Positions 1 to 12,207 of a stretch of 64,000 nt of DNA are shown one piece after another. Where the stretch lies: NCBI GenBank assembly GCA_920105625.2, contig OV050030.1, positions 318,064,789 to 318,128,788 on the forward strand. Reading direction: 5' to 3'. Source of the DNA: Clusia tigrina (taxonomy: Eukaryota > Arthropoda > Insecta > Diptera > Clusiidae). The notes beneath the pieces were generated by a model. That model was not told where the DNA came from. It saw only the letters and a list, made by a program, of their open reading frames with translations, and made no database searches. The position numbers were made by a program, and so were the translations under genes. The first letter of the stretch is position 1. Every line of letters starts with the position of its first letter.

Positions 1-689
1 AAGTACCTAATTATATCAATAAAATTGTTATAATTTAAAGAAAACATCAAATTGTTGATTCACATAAATCAGTATTGCTTTTATCAGATTTCAATATAAT
101 TACTCGTAGTAAACGCACTTTAAAATTGAAGAATTTTTATGAATTATAGATTAGATTTGATGATATATATTTACATAATTTTCTTTTTTTGTTTATTTCT
201 TAAAATGATTATCAAGTTTGAATGCTATGAAAAATATTAGAATTATAATCAATATAGTTAGTACATATTCTGGTATGTTTGGGTATATTTTAGATGATAT
301 TAATTTAATGTGAAGGATCTAATTTTATTTTCAACTGTCAGGCGCGTGTCTGTCTAGAAAATATAGCAGAAAGTAGACCTCTGTTTGTTGAAATTTGCAT
401 TTGTTCATTTTGTTCTTTATGTTAATTAAAATAAAAAGGCTTCGGAATCAAGCATTATAAAATTTTTAAAAAAATATAATTTAGCAGAGAACCTGAGTTT
501 TCATTGATTTAATTAGGTATTAATAACTTTACAAATTTGCGTTCACACAAACATTTTCCATTGAACGGTTTTAGTTTTTTTTATATTAAGGAAGCTTTCT
601 GATGTGGATAAATATTTACATCATAGTAACATTTATAAAATATATGGCCTTTAAATTAAATTTTAAGTCACGTATGTATACCTATAGAC
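1..689. other. AT-rich DNA, no gene seen
   Basis: No reading frame of any length, no recognisable RNA gene and no terminal repeat is visible. The sequence is uniformly AT-rich and resembles flanking or old intergenic DNA. The first recognisable coding signal is the LINE remnant that follows. Confidence 0.6.
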
Positions 690-743
690 TGGCTGTTAGC
701 AATCTTGGAAGGATGCTATAAGGTTGGGAATATACCGCTTTAG

Positions 744-1219
744 TTGCGACAGGCCAGAGTGATTTTCATTCCAAAAGCCGGCAAAAGCTCACATACTCAT
801 CCAAGGAACTTAAGACCGATATCTCTCTCATCTTTGCTTTTGAAGACTTTAGACAGAGTGATAGAAATCAACTTAAGCTTAACTTTAGACAAGAATCTAA
901 TCACATCGGCTCAACGTGGCTATACAAAAGGGGTAGAGACAGCTCTACATAATATTATTTCCATTGCAGAAGGGTTATTGCACAAGCAGAAATTCACCCT
1001 GGCTGCCTTTCTTGATATTGAAGGGGCCTTTAATAATGTCAAAGGGGAGGCCATCACTGCATCACTTACTGAACTTGGGGTGGAAACGGGCCTGGTAGGC
1101 CTCATTTGTAAAATGATGAATAGCAGAATAATTAATAACGCGAATCTAGGAGAGTCGGTCCTACGTAAGTTGGTGAGCAGGGGTACACCTCAGGGAGGTG
1201 TCTTCTCACCGTTTCTATG
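744..1219 (+). pseudogene. LINE reverse transcriptase fragment
   Basis: A 158-codon frame. Its beginning reads ARVIFIPKAGK followed by LRPISLSSLLLKTLDR, the standard start of the RT domain in LOA/Jockey-type LINEs. The first catalytic Asp is in AAFLDIEGAFNNV (around residue 93), and the RGTPQGGVFSPFL box follows at about residue 146-158. The frame then stops with TGA. The box with the two other catalytic Asp residues (YADD in active elements) is not present downstream, so the enzyme cannot be active. The initial Met is simply the first in the open stretch; homology runs upstream of it. Confidence 0.75.
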
Positions 1220-1338
1220 AAACACAGTTGTTAACAAACTCCTGTTCAGATTAGAGGCGGTGGGATGTAAGGTGGAAAGCTTGGCATTGGATATCATAGT
1301 ACATCTGCCACCCTTAGATCTCTTCTGCATTTAGCGGC

Positions 1339-1569
1339 ATGCTCCGCCATTCGGCTCAAGGCGAGTTCACAATGGAAAGCTGTTCCATCAAGATATACAC
1401 AGACGAATCAAAAATGAATACCGGTGTAGGATCAGGAGTTTATTACGAAATGCCCTCAATCAGTGAATCCATCAAACTAATGGATCACTGCAGTGTTTTT
1501 CAAGCCTTGAATTGGCTGAGGATAAACGAGGTAACCGTCAAGGATATCTGTATTTTATCAGACAGCTAA
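1339..1569 (+). pseudogene. LINE RNase H fragment
   Basis: The frame contains IYTDESKMNTGVGSGVY (first RNase H Asp in TDES), then CSVFQAL (normally FQAE, so the Glu is lost) and DICILSDS (the second Asp). It matches the RNase H of the LINE at 48538-48873, which has the same FQ and DICILSDSQA pattern. The frame ends at TAA right after SDS. It is a short dead fragment of the pol that starts at 744. Confidence 0.65.
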
Positions 1570-1760
1570 GCTGCACTAAGGGCTTTAAATGTATTCCAAA
1601 TAACATCAAGGAGTGCCTTAGACTGTCGCCGATCTTGAAATGAGACGGCTAAACAATTCCATATCCATTTGTGCTGGGTACCAGGGCATAGGGATATACC
1701 AGGGAATTGCAAGACTGATCAACTTGAGATGGCACTTGTCTGCCAAATGTCGGCAGGCAT

Positions 1761-2090
1761 ATGGGTGTACCTCTTGCGACTTGTAAGCTTCTTATAAGGG
1801 AGACACTAATTAATTCTACCAATCAAAGGTGGATCTGTGCCACTACCTGTGAAATTGCCAGGCAAACATGGCAGAGGCTAAATCTGCGTCTATCTAGGAA
1901 TATCATTACATTCAATAGACTACAAATTACGACTTTAATAGGAGCCCTCACGGCACATTGTTTAATAGGAAATCATGCAAGAAGAATGGGTGTTTATACA
2001 CATTGATTTCTGCCACAGCTGCAGTAACGAGGAGGAACCGGAAATGATCCAGCATATCTTCTGAACATGTAGGATCACCAATGTGTTATG
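1761..2090 (+). pseudogene. LINE C-terminal segment (GHC/Cys-rich end)
   Basis: The segment ITTLIGALTAHCLIGNHARRMG corresponds to the ITVLTGHC..GTHA.R..G stretch found near the C-terminus of Jockey/LOA-type pol. It is followed after a stop by a Cys and acid-rich segment (EEEPEMIQHIF, then TCR), as in the CxxC..EEEE..C end of these proteins. Several stops interrupt it. Confidence 0.55.
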
Positions 2091-2513
2091 TTAGTGTATA
2101 GACAGGTGAACGGCAGAGTTTGCGTTGGTCACCACTTACCACTGTGCAGTTGTGTCACCGCACCAGTTTGAGAATTCAAAACAGTAGTGTTAAGCCTTCT
2201 AACTTGAATCTAATTTTTTTTTGCGAAAGCTTCGCCTTTTATACTTTTCTTATATATAATAATTATTACAATTATCTAAACATTATTTACTACTTCTTAC
2301 CAATATCAATTTACATGTGTCATTCACACTAATTCGATTCGTAATATGAATCCAGACCCAGTTACTATTCTTGCTTTATAATTGCGCGAGCCAAAATTGC
2401 AGCACAAGCATTATGAGTAAGTTCAGCTTAATTCATTCATACGAAACATCTGAAGTGTGTGTGTATTATGTTCTGCATGTTATAACTTAAGAGTTGATAC
2501 TACATATATATAA
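2091..2513. other. AT-rich spacer, no gene seen
   Basis: AT-rich sequence between the LINE remnant and Helitron H1. No coding signal or clear boundary motif of either element can be placed here. Confidence 0.5.
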
Positions 2514-3260
2514 ATGGAAGTCGCCAACAGATGGGTGGTTCCGTACTGTCCACTCTTGACTAAAACATTCAAAGCGCATATAAACGTGGAATTTGCAGTT
2601 CTGTGAAATCAAACAAGTACATATGCAAATATGTACACAAGGACAGCGATATGGCGGTGTTCGCAATTGGTGATGCTAATGCAAACGACAAAATTGCACA
2701 GTACCAGATGGGCAGATATATCTGAAGCAATGAAGCAGCATGGGGATCCTTTCATTCCCAATCCATGAGAGAGATCCATCTGGATATACATCTGGAAAAT
2801 GGTCAACGAGTGAACCACGTTCACGAGGCAAACCTGTTGCGAATTACCCTGGAATTTTTTCAACAAAAGCATTATGTAAACTCTATAGAGTTCATCCCAA
2901 ACAAAGAGAATGTTTTTACTTGCGGGTACTCCTGATTAGTGCGCATGGTGCAACATCATTCGAAAATATCAGGACTCTTAACGGAGAATTACATGCAACA
3001 TACCATCACGCATGTAGAGCGTTGCAATTATTGGATAACGATGAACATTGGGATTTAACTATGGCAGATACAGCTCTCATTTCAAATGCACACCAGGTAC
3101 GATGTTTATTTTCTATTCTACTCACTCCCTATTATCCAACAAACCCCAGAGAGCTATGGGAAAAATATAAAAATGCCATGAGCGAGGATATTTTCTATGC
3201 TTTACAGACAATGCAAGGAAATCACTCTATAGAATTTACAGCAGATATATAGAATGAAGC
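2514..3260 (+). pseudogene. Helitron Rep/linker remnant (H1)
   Basis: The early part reads RWVVPYCPLLTKTFKAHINVE, then after a frameshift KYICKYVHKDSDMAVF, which is the two-Tyr motif of the Rep nuclease. The later frame 2740-3252 has LYRVHPKQRECFYLR and DNEHWDLTMADTA-like wording matching the Rep-helicase linker of H5. Several frameshifts and stops separate these pieces. Confidence 0.75.
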
Positions 3261-3365
3261 ATTGATAAAATTGGAGGGTCTCTGCATGATAATTACAAAT
3301 GAATCACTCTCGCAATTGGGGATACCAACCCCTGAGCGAATTGTAAGAGAATATACAATCGACAC

Positions 3366-4930
3366 ATGCGGCGCGAACAATCATACAACATCGATGATTT
3401 CAATTTATATGTACAAACAAATGAACCAAAAATGATACCAGAGCAAAAAGTAAATTTTGATACCGTGATGCTTGCTGCTGATGATCAAGAAGTTGGATTT
3501 TTTTTCTTGGATGTACCAGGAGGAACGGGAAAAACGTTCTTAATTTCACTCATTCTTGTCAAAATACGAGCACAAGGAAATATTGCGTTGGCTATTGCAT
3601 CATCTGAAATAGCTGCCACCCTACTAGATGGTGGTCGAACAGCTCATTCGGCCCTAAAATTAGCATTAAATATTCAAACCAACGAAAATGCAGTGTGTAA
3701 TATTAAACCACATTCCGGCATGGTAAAAGTATTGAAAAACTGTCGCATTATTATTTGGGATGAATGCACCATGGCACACAAGCATTCTTTACAAGCCTTA
3801 AATCACACACTCAAAGATCTTAAAAAGCAGTGTGTAATATTAAACCACATTCCGGCATGGTAAAAGTATTGAAAAACTGTCGCATTATTATTTGGGATGA
3901 ATGCACCATGGCACACAAGCATTCTTTACAAGCCTTAAATCACACACTCAAAGATCTTAAAGGAAATTACTGACTTTTTGCAGGCGCTTTGGTTTTGTTG
4001 TCAGGCGATTTCAGACAAACTCTACCTGTTATTCCACGTTCAACATACGCTAATGAAATTAATGCATGCTTGAAATCATTCTTTTTATGGGGTTGCGTGC
4101 ATAAATTGAAATTAACAACAAATATGAGAGTCCAAATATTAAACGATCCATCAGCAGCCCTATTTTCTGCTCAATTATTGAAAATTGGCAATAGAACTAT
4201 GAATGTTAATCTATTAAGTCAAACACTCATATTACCAGAAGATTTCGGTAATCATATAACATCAAGAGACGATTTGATAGCCAAAGTTTTCCAAATTTAC
4301 ACGACAATTACAACAATGATAATTGGCTAAGCGAAAGAGCAATATTGGCAGCCAAAAATGTAGATGTCGATGCAATCAATGTCAAAATCCAGGACATGCT
4401 TCCTATCGACTTGTTTTCTTTAAATCCATTGATACAGTGGTCGACGACAATGAAAGTGTCGATTATCCAACAGAGTTTTTAAATTCATTGGACTTACTAG
4501 GACTACCGCCGCATATATTGAATTTAAAAATTAGTTCACCAATATATGAAGAAAACCTAAATGCACCTCGATTATGCAACGGTACCAGATTGGTTATAAA
4601 AAAAATTATGGGTAACGTCAACGAGGCAACCATTATCACCGGAAAAATTTAAAGGAGAACACGTTCCACTCCCATGAATTCCAATGATTACAACAGATGC
4701 CCCCATTCAATTCAAACGATTGCAATTCCCAATTCGCTTAGCATTCGCCATAACGATCAACAAGTCGCAAGGTCAAACGATGAGATTTTGCGGTTTAGAC
4801 TTGGAAAATCCGTGTTTTTCACACGGCAATTGTATGTGGCCTCCTCAAGGGTTGGGAAGCAGCAAAAATTATTTATATATACACCAACAAGGGAAACGAA
4901 AAACATTGTCAATAAATTGGCATTCCAATA
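3366..4930 (+). pseudogene. Helitron PIF1-like helicase remnant (H1)
   Basis: Helicase motifs appear in order across at least four frames. Walker A is PGGTGKTFLISL (near 3517-3550), Walker B is IIIWDECTMAH (near 3750), the GDFRQTLPVIP motif is near 4005, and AFAITINKSQGQT is at about 4745-4780. The last motif is altered (FSHGNCMWPPQG in place of FSHGQLYVACSR). An internal 137-bp tandem duplication at 3691-3964 breaks the frame after Walker B. The protein cannot be made. Confidence 0.8.
3691..3964 (+). repeat. 137-bp tandem duplication inside H1 helicase
   Basis: The stretch starting CAGTGTGTAATATTAAACC at 3691 is repeated starting at 3828, essentially identical up to the GATCTTAAA near 3955-3961. 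The duplicated unit covers Walker B. The two units show little divergence compared with the decay of the surrounding element, so the duplication is younger than the insertion. Confidence 0.9.
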
Positions 4931-4969
4931 AACTATTTTTCATTGGCTCAGTTAGTCTATATATATAAA

Positions 4970-6033
4970 TATCTTACATTGTGTTTTTAATTGATGTTCT
5001 CTGTAATGCGTGAACCGATTTTGTTCCATGAAAGGTGACGATAATACCAAGGTTTTTATATATAAACCGTTATTGTATTGGTTCTTGATTTATAGGCATT
5101 ACTGAGTGTCGGATTAGATTGCTCTACATAATTTATTTTACATAATTTGAATTTCAAATAAGTACATTCTTTTTCCAGTATTGAATCCCGGGCCACTCTA
5201 ACATTGTCGTTATATTATTCTTGCAGCAACAACAACTATACATTTTTGGAAAAGTGGGCGTTGCCACTCCCCCTTATTAAAAATCGTTCTGGCGGCCTTA
5301 ATAATAGACCGATTGTCATGAAACTTTCCCAATGTGGTACCGTTGATCTCCTAATAGCTGAAAAAATATTATAAACTCTATCACTCAGTGAATCCCGGGC
5401 CATCCTAATATTGTCGTTATTTCATACTTATCGCAACAACAACATACATGCATGTTGGTGTAATCTTGGTTCGATCAGTTTGCATGTAAATTAATTGTTC
5501 ACTTCTCTAAGCAAGGGAGAATAACAATAACAACAACAGAAACAGTGCTGCTTGATGTTAACATCTCTAACCGAGAGAGAATAAAAATAACACAACAATG
5601 CTGTTTGAAGTTATTGACTTCCAATACTTCATTCAGCCACTGTGTCGTTATTGTTATTCCCTTTGCCTTTCCTGTTTAGAATAACTTTCGTTGGTTTTTT
5701 GTCTTTTTTTGGTGGTCCGGCGGCCAAATACAAACCCTATCAATTTATTAACTTATTTCAATGCGTATTGCATTTTTTCAACACTTTTTTCTGAAAATAC
5801 AAGTGTATTACACTGATTTTAACTCATTTATTGAGATTGGGTTGAGTTGTTCATTGGATTGATCGTGTTCCCTCATTTATTTTGTGCCATTAAGAACATT
5901 CCAGAGTGAAAGCGCTTCGCATTCTTTTTGCGTTTATAAACATAGTATATATATATTCCTCAATTTTTTATTTCATTTTGCAAATAAATCAAATTTCTTT
6001 TTTAGTTGGTGTTGCCACATTTTCGAACACAAT
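4970..6033. other. Noncoding AT-rich region with short repeats; may hold the 5' end of H2
   Basis: No gene seen. It contains two copies of a roughly 60-bp direct repeat (5180-5243 and 5387-5450) and two related stretches with CTCTAA..GAGAGAATAA and CAACA tracts near 5505-5535 and 5565-5600. H2 coding begins at 6034, so part of this region should be the H2 leader, but no TC-type 5' end matching the other Helitrons could be recognised. Confidence 0.5.
5180..5450 (+). repeat. Pair of ~60-bp direct repeats
   Basis: Both copies carry GAATCCCGGGCCA, then CTAA.ATTGTCGTTAT and a CAACAACAAC tract (5180-5243 and 5387-5450). They flank about 140 bp containing AAGTGGGCGTTGCCACTCCC. This could be a small nonautonomous element bounded by its repeats; no function is apparent. 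Confidence 0.55.
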
Positions 6034-6534
6034 ATGGTACGAAGACGTAGTAATTTGGGGCGTCGAACAGGTAATGCTACAAATGCTGCGGCATCTAGAG
6101 CTTCTCATAGTAGCGAACAGCGCGAAAATAATACTTCGGCTGCTCGAAATACCATGGCACATGTTAGGGCTGCGCGAAATTCAGCTCCACGTCCGTATGT
6201 GCGACGTACTTTGGAGCGTGCATCATTCAATTATGATGCAAACTTTGATTACGCTTCTCATGCGAAGGTTTCAATTGGATCACTGACTACTGTTTGCAGT
6301 CAATGCATGGCATTTAAGTTTTAGCATGAGGTGCCTGGATTGTGTTGTGCGAACGGACAAGTTAAATTACGTGAATTGAATCCACCACCGGAGTCCTTGC
6401 GTTATTTGGTAACTGGTGCCACACCGGTTTCGAAACATTTTTTGGCAAACATACAAGCGTACAACTCCGGTTTTCAAATGACTTCGTTCGGTGCGACAAA
6501 TATTATACGGGACAATTTTATGCCAACGTTCTAG
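6034..6534 (+). pseudogene. H2 Helitron N-terminal region
   Basis: Starts MVRRRSNLGRR, equivalent to MTRRRSQLGRR in the younger copies. A CxxC (CSQC) is followed by a TAG at 6322-6324 where the others read Lys, and the frame then resumes with GLCCANGQVKL and on to SKHFLANIQAYNS. In H2 the T run before LANIQ has six T and the reading frame is continuous there. In all younger copies it has five T and the frame is broken. H2 thus shows the ancestral frame. The segment ends at another TAG (6532-6534). Confidence 0.75.
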
Positions 6535-6589
6535 GTAATTGTGTTTAGTTGGATAATACTGAAACGTACGATTGTGAAAATTTTGATAT

Positions 6590-8010
6590 TCAACAGATTC
6601 AAGGCTAAGTTTACCATCGACTTGGATCTTTGTTACCCTTTCCTGGTCAAAGATATCAATTTTTGCAAATATACTTTTTGGGTAACTCAAATGTTGAAAC
6701 CGATCGTCGTTGTAATATTTCTTCAAATTTACAGAGAGAGATTGTCGAGCTTTTGCAGCATATGTTGCATACTGAAAATGAGATAATGAGGCTTTTTCAA
6801 ACGGCCCTCGATCAAATGCCATCCGATGAATATGCAATTGTGATTCCAGCTGATAAAACGCTACCTGGCCAACATGTCAGACGATTTAATGCGCCAACAA
6901 TGGATGATGTCGGTATTGTAATCGTGGGCGATGAATTTAATTCCCGTGACATTGTGCTGCATCGTAGAAATATGCAACTGCAACGAGTGTCTGAAACTCA
7001 TCGCTACTATGATGGATTACAACACCCATGGTTGTTTTGCTGAGGAAAAGACGGTTATCATTTTAACATTAAAAGGATCAATCCTTCTACCGGTTAGTAG
7101 ATTTCATTTCTATTTCAATTTGAGAAGTTTTATTTCATTTTTCCCATAATTTTGCATTCTAGTAGCGGAAACAAATAAAAAAGTCAGCGCAATGAATTTT
7201 TATTCATATCGTCTTATGGTGCGTCAAAATGATTTTAACCGATTTAACCGACCAGAATTATTAATAACGTTTACTTGTAATCCGCAAAGGATAATTTATT
7301 CGCGTGCCAAAGTCCAACCGACCGCCATGATATCACTGCCCATGTTTTTAAGCAGAAGTTAAATACCCTTATGGATTTCATCGTAAAATCTAAAGTATTT
7401 GGTGAAGTCAAGTGCTTGATGTATTCTGTGGAATGGCAAAAGCGTGGTTTGCCACATGCTCATATTTTAATTTGGTTGGTCAATATAATCATACCGGATG
7501 AAGTTGATAATGTGATATATGCAGAAATTCCAGACCGAACAAGTGATCCTGAATTATACGAGTATGATACTGTGGTTGGTACAAAATATGATACACGGGC
7601 CATGTGGAGAATTCAACATTAACTCCCCATGTTTGGTTGATGGCAAATGTAGTAAACGTTATCCAAGAGCTTTGGTTTCGGATACAGTCACTGGAAATGA
7701 TGGTTACCCATTATATCGTTGTCGATGAACTGAAGATAATGGTAGGTCTGTTACTAAAAGAGACTGAATCAAGACGTTGAGGTCGATAATCGTTGGGTTG
7801 TGCCGTATTCACCGCTATTGTCGAAAGCATTCAAAGCTCATATTAATGTCGAATACTGCAATTCTATCAAGTTCATTAAATACATTAGCAAGTATGTAAA
7901 TAAAGGTAGTGATATGGCTGTATTTGAAGCTACTGATCCGAACAGAAACGATGAAATACATCAGTGTCAAATGGGGCGTTACATAAGTAGTAATGTAGCA
8001 ATTTGAATAT
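6590..8010 (+). pseudogene. H2 Helitron Rep nuclease remnant
   Basis: Pieces in several frames match the Rep domain. One reads QMPSDEYAIVIPADKTLPG (6630-7043 frame). The HUH motif is GLPHAHILIWL (near 7450-7480), and a Cys-rich stretch is CLVDGKCSKRYPRALVSD. The two-Tyr motif is KYISKYVNKGSDMAVF (near 7880-7925). About 0.3 kb between the VRQ segment and the TCNPQ segment is deleted (around 7225-7285). Multiple frameshifts prevent expression. Confidence 0.75.
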
Positions 8011-10177
8011 TTTTTCGATTCAAATACACGACAGATATCCAGCTGTTGTTCATTTAGCTGTGCATCTTGAAAATGGCTAACGTGTGTATTCCACTACCGA
8101 AAATATTGCACAGAGAGCTGTATCACCACCTCATACAGATCTAACTGCATTTTTTTAGATTGTGTGAAGTTGATGCTTTTGCCAGAACGTTATTGTATGC
8201 AGAAGTGCCAATGTATTTTACGTGGAATGCATAAAAAAAAGAGTTCCAACGGCGTAAGCAAGGACATCATGTATTCAACTGATGCTTTGGGACATATTTA
8301 TACTGTTCACCCAAATAATGCTGAGTGTTTTATTTACGTTTACTGTTAATAAATGTTCGTGGCCCAATATCATTTCGACTATTAAGAACAGTCAATGGCA
8401 TACTGTGCACGACGTATCGACAAGCGTTTCAACAGCTTAATTTGTTGGAAAATGATGCTCATTGGGAACAATCAATTGCAGATACAACAGTTCTGGCTCA
8501 TCCTTATCAAATCCAAACTTTGATTTCGATTATTTTGTCTACCTGTTTTCCATCGAATCCATCTGAATTGTGGACAAAATTTCAAGACTCGGAAGATATT
8601 CTGTTTCAAGTGCGGAAGATATTCTGTTTCAAGTGCGTCAAGTAAATTGTAATCCTGCAATGGATTTCACGCCGGAAATTCACAATGAAGCATTGATTTG
8701 CTTAGAAGATTTGTGTTTGTCGATTGCTAATAAAGCATTGGCACAGTTGGGAATGCCATCTCCTAATCTCGCCAGGAATGACATTTTTGAGGTGGAACTG
8801 CAACGTGAACAACAATACGATCGCAACGAATTGAATGATTTTGTTCAAGCAAATCTCTTTCGACATTGAATGCGGAGCAGAAAAAGGCGTACCATACTAT
8901 AATGCAAGCTGTCAGTGATGATGCCGGTCGATTTTATTTTCTGGATGCTCATGGAGGCACCGGAAAAACGTTCTTAATTTCACTGTTGTTGGCAACGATA
9001 CGTTACAAGAATACAATTGCTTTGGCATTGGCGTCTTCTAGCGTTGCAGCCACTTTGTTAGTTGGTGGTCGGGCAACACATACTGCATTAAAATTGCCAT
9101 TGAATTACGAAGTTAATGAGACTTCAACATGTAACATTTCAAAAGTATCTGGAACGGCGAAATTATAGAAACGTTGTTGTATTATTATTTGGGATGAATG
9201 CACTATGGCGAATAAGAAATCTGTTGAAGCTTTCGAAAGAATCATGAAAGATGTTCGAGATAATTCAGGCTTATTTGGAGGTGCATTAATTTTATTGTCA
9301 GGCGATTTTAGACCAACATTGCCCGTCATTCCTAGATCGACAGTTGCCGATGAAATTAACGCTTGATTGAAGTCTTCATATTTATGGAGATTTGTTAAAA
9401 CGTTGAATCTTACTACCAACGTTCGTGTTCAGTTGCAGAACGATCCATCTGCCGATAATTTCTCTAAGCAATTGCTGACAATTGGGAATGGTACGATATT
9501 GGCCTGCTGACGAAACTGGATTGATAACATTGCCAAATGATTTTTGCCGTTTTGTACAGTCAAAAGAGGAATTCATTAAACGTGTTTTCCCTAACATAGC
9601 ACAACAGTATAAATGCAATGCATGGTTGAGTAATAGAGCTATTTTAGCGGCTAAGAAGAAAGATGTTAGGGAATTAAACATGGTCTGTGGATACTGTTAC
9701 CAATGAACAAGATATTGCGAATTATCCAACAGAATTTTTGAAATCGTTAGATTTACCAAGATCGCCCCCGCATAATCTCCAATTGAAAGTTGGCGTCACT
9801 ATCATTATGCTACCCCGTTTGTGTAACGGTACAGACTTGCTGTGAAAAGATTGATGACTTATGTAATTGAAGCTACTATTTTAACTGGGAAATTCAAAGG
9901 CGAAGATGTATTCATTCCACGCCTCCCAATCATTCCATCTGACACACCATTTGAATTTAAACGACTTCAGTTTCCTATTTGCCTTGCTTTTGCGGTTACT
10001 ATGAATAAGGCGCAAGGCCAATCGTTAGGAATTTGTGGAGCTAATTTAGAGTATCCAGTTTTCTCACATGGACAACTGTATGTTGCCTGTTCGTGTGTTG
10101 GCAAACCATCGGTTTTGTATATTTACACCAAAAGTGGAAAAACAAAAAATGTTGTGTACCACAGACCTTTACAATAA
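8011..10177 (+). pseudogene. H2 Helitron linker and helicase remnant
   Basis: The linker shows VHPNNAECF and AHWEQSIADTTVLAHP. Walker A is altered to AHGGTGKTFLISL (near 8945-8975). Walker B is IIIWDECTMA (near 9185), and GDFRPTLPVIP follows near 9302-9335, then a TGA in the ALIK/INACLK segment (INA then TGA, near 9360). The last motif is complete: AVTMNKAQGQSLGICG and FSHGQLYVACSCVG (9842-10177 frame). A 23-bp tandem duplication lies at 8591-8636. The INA-TGA stop and a one-base loss in the GGTACAGACTTGCT stretch are shared with the six type R copies. Confidence 0.8.
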
Positions 10178-10270
10178 AAATTATTTAACACTTTATTAAA
10201 ATGAACTATGAATTGATTTTATATTTTCCTATTTTGTTTCGCACTACGAAGTGTGCAGGGGGTTCGCTAG

Positions 10271-11945
10271 TATATATATAGATATACATATAAAATATAC
10301 ATATACATATACAGATACATTTACATATACTGTAGTAGATGTATACTCAGCAGATGACCCAAGCGGAGAGTACTTGGATTGGCAGTATATTAAAGACTTA
10401 ATTCCAACGTAACAAAAATAAAATAGCATAAGGAATGGTAAAGAGGAGATCGTGATATTCGTGTTGCCAACTCATATAAATACTTCTACTACTTCACCAC
10501 TCCGTCCCAATACGAATTTCCTCTACAAACTATTTACAAAAATATAATTTCAATTCACAAAATTAATTTTAGTCCCATCATTTCAGTTAGTTTACAATGT
10601 TTTTTGACAGGTTTTTCGTCAAGATATCATATATTTGTTGAGACATACTTAAATTCATGTTTTTTTAGCAACTTCACGTCCAGAATGATATTTTAAATCT
10701 GTGTTTTGTTCTTGAATGATATACATGATTTTTAACAAGAGATTGATAACTTAGATTATCGCCTTTTATTGTTATAGGCATGTTTCCTTCATGGAATCCA
10801 AGCTCTGTTAATAATTGCTTTAAATGAACAGCTTCTTTAGAGCTCGTACACAATGCCACGTACTCTGCTTCTGTTGTACTCAATGATATAGTACTCTATT
10901 TCTGCGATTCCCATGCCACGGATCCGCCACTCATCATGAACACATAGCCAGCATATCACTTTCTATCTTTCATATCACCAGCCCAATCTGGATCCGCGTA
11001 GCCATATATTCGCTCACTGCTGAGGCGATACCATAGTTATCATACCTATAATTAAATCATCAACGTACACGGCTATTAGAATTAACTTGCTTTTAAACAT
11101 CATTTTATATACACATGACTCCGTCTGGCACTGATGAAACCCGATGTTCTTTAGTACACCATCCAGTTTTGAGTTCCATTCACGCCCCGATTGCTTTAAC
11201 CCATATATTGTCGTGTTTAATCGGAGCACACGATGCGGATATTTTTCGCTGATGAATCATTCTGGGTGCTGCATATAGCATTCGTCAGACAGGTCAATGT
11301 TGAGATACGCCGCAGTGATAGCAAGATGATGTAGATGCATTTTATGTTATACAGCCAAAGTTAATATTGTTTGTATGGTGGTTTATCTTATTACTGATGA
11401 AAATGTCTCCATATAATTTAATCCGAACTGTTGGCTGCATCCTTTGGCGACAAGCCGCGCCTTAAATCGCTGAATTTCGCCGTTTATAGTACTTGCCGTT
11501 GTTTTTCGCCTGTTGTTGTGACATATGATTGGTGACTACTTTTCACTGTTTCGTTGTATTTTCCTCTGCGTTCGTATTCTTCTAAGAGTTTGACCTTGAG
11601 TGCGCTGTACTCGGGGAAAATATTCCTTGTTGCCATGGCAATAACGAAGTTTTCGTACTCCTTTGGCAAACTGGACAACAGTATAATGGCCAACAGTTTG
11701 TTTCCAAGTTCAATGCCCACTTCGGACAACTTCTCTACGATGTCAGTAAATGCATTCAAAAGCGCTGGCACATTATCGTCATCCGACATATAGAGAGTCA
11801 ACATGCTCTTGTATAAAGTCACTTTCATTCATTTTATACCCATCTTTCCAGTTAGTTTACAATCTTTATCTTTAGATAGGTTTTTCGTCAAGATATCAGC
11901 TACCATTTGATTAGTTGAGACATACTCAAATTCAACATGTATATA
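10271..11945 (-). mobile_element. Copia-like retrotransposon fragment C1, rearranged
   Basis: Carries, on the minus strand, a remnant of the pol C-terminus, then the interior of gag, then part of RT, then RNase H. No LTR is visible. It is nearly identical to C2 (34145-35833) in opposite orientation. The similarity includes the junction with a Helitron 3' end on one side and a (TA)n array on the other. About 300 bp next to the Helitron end are noncoding, with TACATA-type repeats. Confidence 0.8.
10600..11828 (-). pseudogene. Copia gag-RT-RNase H remnant (C1)
   Basis: Reading leftwards from 11828: gag interior with LLAIILLSSLPKEYENFVIAM (11484-11828), then an RT piece NTTIYGLKQSGREWN ending in VYVDDLIIG (11014-11229; YVDD is the catalytic box), then RNase H starting STTEAEYVALC (10674-10883). 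The protease and integrase between gag and RT are deleted, and the RT core is shortened, so this is a defective derivative. Upstream of gag, at 11829-11940, lies a pol-end peptide segment ([10 protein letters not shown]), which should normally be at the opposite end of the element. Confidence 0.8.
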
Positions 11946-11948
11946 CTC

Positions 11949-12198
<250 letters not shown>

Positions 12199-12207
12199 GA
12201 GTATATA

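Larger units (their letters stand above)
690..2090 (+). mobile_element. Decayed non-LTR retrotransposon (LINE, LOA/Jockey/I group) fragment
   Basis: Three coding remnants follow each other in the order expected for a LINE pol: reverse transcriptase, RNase H and the C-terminal segment. The endonuclease part is missing, so the copy is 5' truncated. Most of the RT after the TPQGG motif, including the expected ADD catalytic box, is deleted: the RT remnant ends at 1219 and RNase H-like sequence begins near 1340. The 3' tail is not clear. The LINE at 47981-50762 on the other strand looks like a better preserved relative, with the same IFIPKA and RGTPQG wording and a similar RNase H. Confidence 0.75.
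2514..4930 (+). mobile_element. Helitron H1, old and decayed
   Basis: A series of broken frames is collinear with the Rep-helicase protein of the intact Helitron H5. It starts at the RWVVPY..LL.K.FKAHINVE segment just before the Rep two-Tyr motif and ends at the final helicase motif. The 5' third (N-terminal zinc region and HUH motif) is missing. No 3' hairpin with CTAG was found after 4930. Divergence from H2 and H5 is high, so this is a separate, older family. Confidence 0.8.
6034..10270 (+). mobile_element. Helitron H2 (type B), decayed, 3' end intact
   Basis: Collinear with the Rep-helicase gene of H5 but clearly diverged and full of stops, frameshifts and deletions. The 3' terminus is complete: a short hairpin (CACT-ACGA-AGTG with flanking pairs, near 10241-10256), then GGGGGTTCGCTAG ending at 10270, followed by T, the usual Helitron CTAG|T. 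This end and the preceding 0.8 kb are nearly identical to those of copies H3, H4, H6-H9, whereas the 5' parts differ. The 5' boundary was not found; the coordinate given is the first coding base. Confidence 0.85.
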
